Source of the DNA: SBAX01 sp964646605
GTDB lineage: Bacteria; Planctomycetota; Phycisphaerae; UBA1845
Length of the DNA stretch: 40,258 nucleotides
Direction: 5' to 3'
Assembly (NCBI GenBank): GCA_964646605.1
Contig: CAZYEX010000027.1
Coordinates: 1 to 40,258 of the forward strand
The notes beneath the pieces were generated by a model. That model had not been told where the DNA came from and did not search any database. It saw only the letters and a list, made by a program, of their open reading frames with translations. Shown here one piece after another: positions 6,853 through 16,946 of the stretch. The translations under genes and the position numbers were made by a program. Numbering within the stretch: the stretch's first letter is position 1; each line of letters opens with the position of its first letter.

Positions 6853-7497
6853 CTACTTGCCCTCGCCGACCGTGAAGTAAGTAACCGCCAACGCTTCCTT
6901 GCCCGTCTGGGAGTTCTTCGCGCCCGCGGTGATGGCGTACTTGCCCGGCGCCAGCGGGGCGATCTCGCGGACCATATCGCCGGTCAGCCCGTTGCGGATG
7001 GTGAAGTTGTCGCCCGGGTTGACCACGGAATAGTCCTGCCCCAGGGCGAAGCTGCCCGCGGCGGCGGTGATGCCGTAACTGAACTGGGTGCCCTCGGTGG
7101 AGTCGATGTTCCGCAGGATGCACTTGAAGTCGCGGGCGTCTCCCACGAGCGGTTCGTAGGCCTCGACGCGGAAGGTCGGCGTGGAGCCCACCGTCTGGGA
7201 GATCACCCACTCGATCATCCGCCGACCGTCGCGGTCGCTGAACTTCCCGGCCTTGCCGTCCATGTAGATCCAGGCCGCCGGTCGGTCGGCTTCGTCCAAG
7301 GTCGGCGCACCCCTGCCGGCCAGTGCGGTCGGATTATTCTCCGCGGTGAAACGCGCGCGGTTTGTCGATGCCGAAGGCGGAACCGAGGACCTCGGCTTGG
7401 CGCCCGCATTGTTGGACCCTGGCGACCCTCCGCCCGTATCCGACGCACAGCCCGCCACGGCGATCAACGACAGCATCAAAAGGCGAAACGCTCGCAT
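6853..7497 (-). CDS. Putative lipoprotein of unknown function
   Basis: A 214-residue protein beginning MRAFRLLMLSLIAVAGC; VAGC is a lipobox, with Cys17 as the expected lipidated residue, so it should be membrane-anchored outside the cytoplasm. The linker is Ser/Pro/Gly-rich; the region from about residue 70 looks like a beta-rich fold (AAWIYMDGKAGKF, FSYGITAAAGSFALGQDYSV, LAPGKYAITAGA..). I do not recognise a family. The start at 7497 is set by AAGGAGC at 7508-7502 and the signal sequence; a longer frame to 7590 is not needed. Divergent from alaS. Confidence 0.75.
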   Translation of the reverse strand: MRAFRLLMLSLIAVAGCASDTGGGSPGSNNAGAKPRSSVPPSASTNRARFTAENNPTALAGRGAPTLDEADRPAAWIYMDGKAGKFSDRDGRRMIEWVISQTVGSTPTFRVEAYEPLVGDARDFKCILRNIDSTEGTQFSYGITAAAGSFALGQDYSVVNPGDNFTIRNGLTGDMVREIAPLAPGKYAITAGAKNSQTGKEALAVTYFTVGEGK

Positions 7498-7653
7498 GGT
7501 AGCTCCTTGAAACAGTTTTCGAGTCCCGTTCGTATGGGCTGGGACGTTAAGATGAACCCCCCTGACTGTCAAGCGGGCGGCGGTTTCCATTGGACTCGGC
7601 CAGGGCGGCGTTTTCTGCTACACTGTGCCGCCTGAAAGGGGAGTGGAGGAACG

Positions 7654-10965
<3,312 letters not shown>

Positions 10966-11028
10966 CGGGCGTCGCTGGTGGGAGATTGGAAACTCGCATC
11001 GGCGAATCCAACCGCCTATAACGCGCGA

Positions 11029-11208
11029 TCACGTCTTGGGGGCGTTCTTCTGCCGTTCCATCTCGTCGAGATACTTCTGAAACTCGCCCATTTTGTAGGA
11101 GAGAAAACAGAACGCGTGGTGCAGGGCGAGGTATTCGAGGTCGGTCTTATCGTCCTCGGCCTCGTGGCGGAGTTCGTTCAGTTTGGCGAGGATGGGCTCG
11201 GCTTTCAT
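11029..11208 (-). CDS. Conserved-looking small protein (59 aa) of unknown function
   Basis: A 59-residue frame starting MKAEPILAKLNELR, with AAGGAG at 11224-11219 ten bases upstream. The sequence is hydrophilic, Glu/Lys/Leu-rich and almost certainly helical (LEYLALHHAFCFLSYKMGEF and QKYLDEMERQ), as in a small helical hairpin. No signal peptide or known motif is visible. Real-gene evidence is the ribosome site, the sensible composition and the absence of a competing frame. It ends 64 bases from the convergent alaS stop. Confidence 0.6.
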   Translation of the reverse strand: MKAEPILAKLNELRHEAEDDKTDLEYLALHHAFCFLSYKMGEFQKYLDEMERQKNAPKT

Positions 11209-11296
11209 GGACGTTCGACTCCTTCGTTCGCGGGTGCATCATACCGGCCCGAGCGAGCGATTCCAGAGTGTGGTCGGCGGGTCGCGATATCCCAAA

Positions 11297-11323
11297 GTCC
11301 GCGCGGGCTGAAGCCCGGGGCTC
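11297..11323. repeat. REP-like palindrome
   Basis: GTCCGCGCGGGCTGAAGCCC followed by GGGGCTC, a member of the dispersed GTCCGCGGGC..GCCCGCGGCTC family, between the small protein gene and the HTH-receiver gene. Confidence 0.55.
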
Positions 11324-11338
11324 GTTGGTTTTGACGCC

Positions 11339-11929
11339 TTATACCAGTTGCGGAACCGCGGGAGCCCGCGTGCGAACGTCGATCGCGTCCAGCAGGGTCT
11401 GCGAGTCAAACGGCTTGCGGAGAGTCGCGTCGAATCCCATCTGCAAAAGCCCCTGCCTGCGGGCCTCGGATAGTCCCGAACCCATCCCGATCAGTCGCGG
11501 TACCGCCGCCGCGGGAAGCGACCGAAAGAAGCGGACCAGCGCTTCGGGAGGCAGGTCGGAGAGAGTCACATCCACGACGACCACATGGGGATGCAGCTCG
11601 TGCGCCGCCGCGCCGGCTTCGAGCGCCGTCGTCGCCAGTCCGACCTCGTACCCTTGACCGGTCAGGGTCCGTTGCAGCGCGGCGGTCAACGAAGTGTCGG
11701 CGTCGATCACTAGAATGCGTTTGCGCCCGGTTTCGAGATCGCCCAAGGGCATCCCGTGGGCGCGCAGGAAGCGGATCAACTGATCCGCGGGAATGCGGCG
11801 GTCCTTGCTGCCCGGGATGCGATACCCGCGCAGTCGCCCCGCGTCGAACCACTTCGACACCGTGCGCGGGGCCACGTTGCAAATCTTGGCCACTTCGCCG
11901 GTCGTATAGACGGTTTTCGACGTACCCAT
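11339..11929 (-). CDS. DNA-binding response regulator: excisionase-type HTH fused to a receiver domain
   Basis: A 196-residue protein. Residues about 8-55 form a MerR/excisionase-like (HTH_17) winged helix: YTTGEVAKICNVAPRTVSKW, RLRGYRIPGSKDRRIPADQL. Residues about 70-190 form a CheY-like receiver: acidic pair in RILVIDAD, phospho-acceptor Asp in VVVVDV, and the conserved Lys in LRKPF. The order (DNA-binding domain first) is opposite to most response regulators and is common in planctomycetes. No kinase gene is adjacent. Start 11929 is chosen because homology begins there; the frame extends 12 codons further without a ribosome site. Confidence 0.85.
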   Translation of the reverse strand: MGTSKTVYTTGEVAKICNVAPRTVSKWFDAGRLRGYRIPGSKDRRIPADQLIRFLRAHGMPLGDLETGRKRILVIDADTSLTAALQRTLTGQGYEVGLATTALEAGAAAHELHPHVVVVDVTLSDLPPEALVRFFRSLPAAAVPRLIGMGSGLSEARRQGLLQMGFDATLRKPFDSQTLLDAIDVRTRAPAVPQLV

Positions 11930-12082
11930 GAACCCAGCGCCCGCGCCTGCAAACCCGAATCGCAACCCTGTCGATTCATCGGCACGCCGACACCGCCCCT
12001 GTGCCTGGAAGGAAGTGAGACCGCATCGACATGAGGATCACGCGCCCGCAAGGTCCGGTAAACGACCCCGCACCGCCTGCGC

Positions 12083-13108
12083 CTACGACTTCACAAACGC
12101 GAGCAAGACCTGGGCCAGCAGCAGAGGCCGGAACCCGGGATCGCCGAACACGTGCTTATCCACGGCTCGACGCACATCGGGCTGGGCGTCGGGCTGACCG
12201 GAATGATTGCCGAACCCGTAGTCGTGAAACACCATGCACCCGCCGGGGGCGAGCAAATCCTTGTAGTTGCCAAAGTCATTCACGACCTGGCGATACGAAT
12301 GATCCCCGTCGATGAAGATCAGCGACGCGCCGCCGGGTCGAAGAATCTTCCAGGCCTCATCCGAAGTCCCGACGAATTGCACCAAGCGCCGCTCCTCGCC
12401 GAGTTGGGCCATGGCCAGTCGCACTTGCTGTTGGTTGAGCGGAAGTTCCCCGTGCGGGTCGATGGAGATGATCTTGGCCTCGCTACCCACCCCGCGCAAT
12501 GCCATCGCCAACATCGAAATCGACCGGCCTCGATATGACCCAATCTCGATCACGCACTCCCCGCAAGCGTGCGTCCATTGGGTCAGCGCGTGCAGTGTGC
12601 AGCTCTCGACAGGTTCCGTGCAGTAGACACAGGTGACCAGTTCGTCGATCTCCGAGGAGGTCAATCCCCGCCAGGGCACCTCGGCCGCCGAAAGCAACCG
12701 GCGGACCATCGCCGTCGTATTCGACCAGCGCACCGAGGAATTGAGCCAGTCGTCATCCGGCATCGGCTCGACCGGCAGGAAGAGTTCGCAGAGTTGCCGC
12801 TGCGGATCGCGGGTGAACGGGGTGTAGCGCTCCGACTCGGTGGCGCCATTGGCGAAAACCAAGCGCCCCATCACCGTGCTGACGTCGGGGAAGCCCCGAT
12901 CCTGCCTGAAGAGCGCCGCGGGGCGGATGGTGCAGCGCCTCGGAAGCGGACGCGTGGGACGAATCTCGATCGACTCGCCATCCCGCCGGAAGTCGAACCA
13001 AGCTCCGGCCTGTCCGATGAACCCGATGGGAATCCGCTCCAACGGCCAGTGGACAACGGACGACTCGCCGTCTCCGACCGCCGCCGATTCCAACAAGACC
13101 TCCGCCAT
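12083..13108 (-). CDS. Class I SAM-dependent methyltransferase (Methyltransf_24-like) with a distinct N-terminal domain
   Basis: The C-terminal half of this 341-residue protein is a Rossmann methyltransferase: motif I CVIEIGSYRGRSISMLAMAL, KIISIDPHG, then SLIFIDGDHSYRQVVNDF, LAPGGCMVFHDYG. The IDGDHSYxxVxxD block is typical of the Methyltransf_24 group, which often modifies sugars or natural products. The first 190 residues do not resemble a known catalytic domain; they look like a beta-rich module (WPLERIPIGFIGQAGAW) followed by a Cys-bearing linker (VTCVYCTEPVESCTLH). Substrate unknown. It lies in the same orientation as the beta-helix gene upstream, 110 bases away. Confidence 0.75.
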   Translation of the reverse strand: MAEVLLESAAVGDGESSVVHWPLERIPIGFIGQAGAWFDFRRDGESIEIRPTRPLPRRCTIRPAALFRQDRGFPDVSTVMGRLVFANGATESERYTPFTRDPQRQLCELFLPVEPMPDDDWLNSSVRWSNTTAMVRRLLSAAEVPWRGLTSSEIDELVTCVYCTEPVESCTLHALTQWTHACGECVIEIGSYRGRSISMLAMALRGVGSEAKIISIDPHGELPLNQQQVRLAMAQLGEERRLVQFVGTSDEAWKILRPGGASLIFIDGDHSYRQVVNDFGNYKDLLAPGGCMVFHDYGFGNHSGQPDAQPDVRRAVDKHVFGDPGFRPLLLAQVLLAFVKS

Positions 13109-13218
13109 CCCGCATACTCCGCAAGGTGCCCCGCCAACCGAAAAAACCGCGACGCGCGTGTCTTATCGACAGACGCGCATGAATTGCTGTAATCCCCCGA
13201 GGCGTAGCGCGACCGAAC

Positions 13219-16200
13219 CTACGGTGCGCCGGTAAACTTCAGGAAAAACAACGCCGCGTCGTCCAAATCCACGTCGTCGTCGTGATCGAAGTCCGCGGGT
13301 TCGCAGCTCTTGCTTGGCGGACCGTGCAACGGTCCGGTGAGGCAGTCGAAGAGCGAGGAGTAGTTGTCGCCGTCCACGTCGCCGTCGAAGTCGAAGTCCG
13401 CCGGTGATGACGGGACTACCTCCGCGCAAACGGAAAACTCCGACGTGTTGCGGGCCGGATCGGTGGAGGCGGCGGTCATCTGCCGCCCGAGGTCCACCCG
13501 CACGGGCAGCGCGATGTGGAACGACACGGTGCCGTCGGCTCCGGTCAGCGCATTCAGGCCGCCGAGGTATTGCTCCCCTTCGCCATGAGCGCTCGGGTCG
13601 CAGTTCGCGTTGGAAAAAAAGTCGATCCGAAACGCCGTGTCGGCGACGCTCTCCAGCACGCCGGTCACGTGGGTCACCTCGCCGTTGACGACCGCGAGAA
13701 TCCTGGGAAAGTTGCGCAGCTCGTTGGCCCCCAGGTCGTCGTCGGGAATGTCATTGGGCGACACCCCGTCGTCGTCCAGGTCGATGCCCAGACCGCCGTT
13801 GGCGGACATCGAGTTCCGCAGGATCGCCGTCCCCGCCGTTTCCTTGACGGTCACGCCGTCCTCGCCGTTGTGGGCGATGATGTTGCCCTGGGGCGGGTCG
13901 TCGGCGCTTCCCACCACATTGTCGGGCGCTCGGTCGACGAACACGCCGCTGCCGAGGTTGGGGATAGCCGTCGTCTCATCGACGCCCACGCCGATCCAGT
14001 TGCGCTCGATGACGTTGTCGAAGGCGTCCGCATCCAGCAGGTGGACTCCGTGACGATCGTTGCCCGCGATTACGTTGCCTACCACGCTGCTGCCGAAAAA
14101 GTCCGCGCCGATGTAGTTCTCCGGGGCGTTTTCGACGATCACCCCGTCCACGTTGTTGCCCAGATCGACGAGCCCCGTCACGTCGGTGCCGATGAAGTTG
14201 TTGGAGAGGATGTTCCGCGAGGCCCCGTCGTGAAGCAAAATGCCTGAAATCCCGTTGGCCGAGACGACGTTCCCGCCCCCGACCTCGGCCAGGCCGATGC
14301 TGTTGTAGAAACCGTGGCTGATATCCACGCCGAATGTAAAGTTGCCGAGGCGAGCCGTTCCCGTCGCGTCGGTCCCGATGAAATTTCCGAAAACGCCGTT
14401 GGAGTCCGCCGACGCGGCTGCGTCCGCGATGCAGATGCCCGCCCCGTTGTTGCCGGAAATGACGTTCCCCTCGCCGGGGTGGATGCCGCCGATCCGTTGT
14501 CCCGAGGCGTCGAAAATCAGAACCCCGCTGCCGCTGTTGGGAATCGCTGCCATGCCGCTGACATCTGTTCCGATGTAGTTGCCGAGCACGCGGGTCTGCT
14601 CGGGACCCGTCGGGGCGGGATTGGTGATGAAGATTCCGCCTAGATTGTTCCCGGAGATGATGTTGCGTTCGTCTTCGACAGGCCCGCCGACGTCGGTGCG
14701 CTCGGCCCCCTCCAGATGCACGCCGAATTCGGCGTTGCCCAAGTCTAGCCTCCCGGTGCGGTCGATACCGATGCCGTTGCCAAAGATGCCATTGTCGACG
14801 GGCAGGAAGTTCTCCCGCAGGACGCGCACACCGGCGCCGCCATTGCCGGAAATCAGGTTGCCTGTTCCCAATCCGCTGCTGCCGATGGTGTTGCCGCTGG
14901 CGCTTTCGATCTGCACACCGCCCAGCGTGTTGCCGCGAGCGAGGCTTCCGGTCGGGTCGGTCCCGATGTAGTTGCCGTAAACGACGTTGTTTGACGCTCC
15001 CATACCCGTATTGCGGATGAGTACACCGTACTTAAGGTTTCCGGAAATGACGTTTCCCACCATCGGTCCGCCGCCGCCGACGGTGTGGCCCGAGGAGTCA
15101 AGAATGGCGACGCCGCTGCCGCCATTGCCGAGGTGCGTGGCGGCGTCCGGACCGTAGCCGATGAGATTCCATTGGATCACGGTGCCCGTTGCCTCCGGGC
15201 CGGTGATCAGGATCCCGTTTTGCCCGTGGCTGGCGATGTAGTTGCGATCTAGCACGGTTCCGCCGATCAAGTTGTTGGTCGAGGCGTTGATCCAGACGCC
15301 ATCCCCAAAGTTGCCGATCGCATCGCTGAGTGCGTTGGTGCCGATGTAGTTGGCTACGACGCGGTTTTGCGAGGTCAAGTAGGGGGCGACGGGCGGCCCG
15401 AAGATGGCCACGCCGTAGCCGTTGCCGGCGATCACGTTGCCGCGTACCACGCAACGCGTCGTGCCGACGTCGAGCCGCACCCCGGCGAAGAAATTGCCGC
15501 GCGCGAAGCGCGACGAGACATCGGTGCCGATGTAGTTGCCGACGATGACCTCGCCCAGCGGATAGGAAGGTATCCCCGTGACGCGCACGCCGCTTCCGAA
15601 GTTTCCAGAGATGACGTTCCGGGATTCCGGAGTCGCACCTCCCACCACGGCCACCATCCCGGGTTGATACACAAGGTTCACGCCGTTGTCCTTGTTGGCT
15701 AGGGCAATCGTTCCGCCGATGTCCAACCCGATGAAGTTCCCCACGATGCCCACCGACCCCGCAATGTTCACATAGATACCGTCTCCGAAATTGCCGGAGA
15801 TAATGTTCCGCGCCGCCGCGGTCGTTCCGCCGATCGTCGTGTTGGTGCCCCCGACGACCATGACGCCCGTCTCGTTCCACAAGTTGTTGAAGGCGACCGT
15901 TCCCGTGTCGTCGGTGCCGATGAGGTTGCCCTCGATCCGGTTGCCGGTCGAACTCTGTCCGCTGATGCTGATCCCGCCCTCCGGAAAGTCCGTCCCGTTG
16001 CCCGAGATCACCTGCCGGATCCCGGCGACCGGCGCGCCGCCGATGAGATTGTTGTTGCCCGAGACCGTGATCCCGCTGCCCAGGTTGCTGATCGGCGCAT
16101 CGCCGGTGATATTGGTCCCTATGTAGTTGGGCCCGATGGTGTTGTTCGATCCGCCCACCGCCATCCCGGAGCCGGAAAACCCGTTGATGACCAATCCTCG

Positions 16201-16698
16201 GACCGTACATCCGCTGGCGAAGACGTTCAGCCCCGACGCCGCCCCCGCCCCGGCCCCATTGATCTCGATGCACGGGTGGTCCAATTGCACGTGGCAATCG
16301 ACCTCCCGGGTCCGGATCACGATCTTCTGCGTGAAGCCGTCGATGATGACCGCTTCGGTGATGGACGGAAGCTGGCTGGCCGGGGCGATGGTCTTGATGC
16401 CCGTCCCGATGCTGAACACGATCGTATCCGTCCCCGCGGTCGCGTTGGCCGTCTGGATCGCCGCACGGAGCGTGCATTGGATCCCGTTGAAGATATTATT
16501 GTCGATGTCGCAGATGCTCGTACCATTGCTGCCGTCGCCCTGATCGCCGGTCTGGTTGACGGTGATGATGATCGCCAGGGAAGGGCTCACCCAACATCCG
16601 ATGAGCACAAGAATGAAAGCGCAGACTCGCACTGGTGACAGACCATGTCGCCGGCCACGACGCACATGAAACGCACACGTTGAAGTTGGTGAACGCAT
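13219..16698 (-). CDS. Large secreted right-handed beta-helix repeat protein with dockerin-like calcium-loop tail
   Basis: The 1159-residue product has a signal peptide (VRVCAFILVLIGCWVSPSLA), then a CSLP-like domain (TLRAAIQTANATAGTDTIVF), then about 950 residues of parallel beta-helix repeats: N.IGG....GN.ISGN...GV.I......N.V.GN.IGTD..G, repeated about 14 times. The C-terminus has two EF-hand-like calcium loops (DFDFDGDVDGDN and DFDHDDDVDLDD), the planctomycete dockerin-like tail. Probably a cell-surface or secreted polysaccharide-binding or structural protein. Start 16698 is chosen for GGAGAGG six bases upstream and for the signal peptide; a TATGAT box lies at 16725-16720. Confidence 0.9.
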   Translation of the reverse strand: MRSPTSTCAFHVRRGRRHGLSPVRVCAFILVLIGCWVSPSLAIIITVNQTGDQGDGSNGTSICDIDNNIFNGIQCTLRAAIQTANATAGTDTIVFSIGTGIKTIAPASQLPSITEAVIIDGFTQKIVIRTREVDCHVQLDHPCIEINGAGAGAASGLNVFASGCTVRGLVINGFSGSGMAVGGSNNTIGPNYIGTNITGDAPISNLGSGITVSGNNNLIGGAPVAGIRQVISGNGTDFPEGGISISGQSSTGNRIEGNLIGTDDTGTVAFNNLWNETGVMVVGGTNTTIGGTTAAARNIISGNFGDGIYVNIAGSVGIVGNFIGLDIGGTIALANKDNGVNLVYQPGMVAVVGGATPESRNVISGNFGSGVRVTGIPSYPLGEVIVGNYIGTDVSSRFARGNFFAGVRLDVGTTRCVVRGNVIAGNGYGVAIFGPPVAPYLTSQNRVVANYIGTNALSDAIGNFGDGVWINASTNNLIGGTVLDRNYIASHGQNGILITGPEATGTVIQWNLIGYGPDAATHLGNGGSGVAILDSSGHTVGGGGPMVGNVISGNLKYGVLIRNTGMGASNNVVYGNYIGTDPTGSLARGNTLGGVQIESASGNTIGSSGLGTGNLISGNGGAGVRVLRENFLPVDNGIFGNGIGIDRTGRLDLGNAEFGVHLEGAERTDVGGPVEDERNIISGNNLGGIFITNPAPTGPEQTRVLGNYIGTDVSGMAAIPNSGSGVLIFDASGQRIGGIHPGEGNVISGNNGAGICIADAAASADSNGVFGNFIGTDATGTARLGNFTFGVDISHGFYNSIGLAEVGGGNVVSANGISGILLHDGASRNILSNNFIGTDVTGLVDLGNNVDGVIVENAPENYIGADFFGSSVVGNVIAGNDRHGVHLLDADAFDNVIERNWIGVGVDETTAIPNLGSGVFVDRAPDNVVGSADDPPQGNIIAHNGEDGVTVKETAGTAILRNSMSANGGLGIDLDDDGVSPNDIPDDDLGANELRNFPRILAVVNGEVTHVTGVLESVADTAFRIDFFSNANCDPSAHGEGEQYLGGLNALTGADGTVSFHIALPVRVDLGRQMTAASTDPARNTSEFSVCAEVVPSSPADFDFDGDVDGDNYSSLFDCLTGPLHGPPSKSCEPADFDHDDDVDLDDAALFFLKFTGAP

Positions 16699-16719
16699 TC
16701 CCGCCTCTCCGAACTTTCT

Positions 16720-16725
16720 ATCATA
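16720..16725 (-). promoter_or_regulatory. Candidate -10 box of the beta-helix gene
   Basis: TATGAT on the minus strand, 21 bases before the chosen start codon. No convincing -35 is visible at the usual distance. Weak. Confidence 0.2.
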
Positions 16726-16827
16726 ACCGTTCGCAGTAGAAAATGCGAGCCCCAACGTCCGCTAAAAGCGATCACCCATCGTCGCGCCCCCTTCCGAGCC
16801 CTCGCGTTCACGCCGCGCATACCCTCC

Positions 16828-16856
16828 GAGCCGTCGCCTTTAGGCGGCGGGTGCTC
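16828..16856. repeat. REP-like palindrome between the two exported-protein genes
   Basis: GAGCCGTCGCCTTTAGGCGG followed by CGGGTGCTC; stem GTCGCC/GGCGGC with G-T pairing around TTTA. Similar in design to the other REP-like units. Confidence 0.4.
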
Positions 16857-16891
16857 GCCGACAAGGGGAGAGTTCCGGACCGTCCTTAGGA

Positions 16892-16921
16892 TTGACGACG
16901 GGCGCTCACGGAGGGTATCGT
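16892..16921 (+). promoter_or_regulatory. Candidate promoter of the FG-GAP gene
   Basis: TTGACG at 16892-16897 and TATCGT at 16916-16921 with an 18-base spacer, 25 bases before the ATG. The ribosome site AGGAGCC follows at about 16936. The -10 is poor, so this is only suggestive. Confidence 0.3.
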
Positions 16922-16946
16922 CGTTCGTCGCGCGTAGGAGCCTATC

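Noticed and set aside
15098..16477. 459-codon leftward ORF within the beta-helix gene
   Set aside because: Same-strand frame shadow of a highly repetitive gene; Arg/His-rich low-complexity translation.
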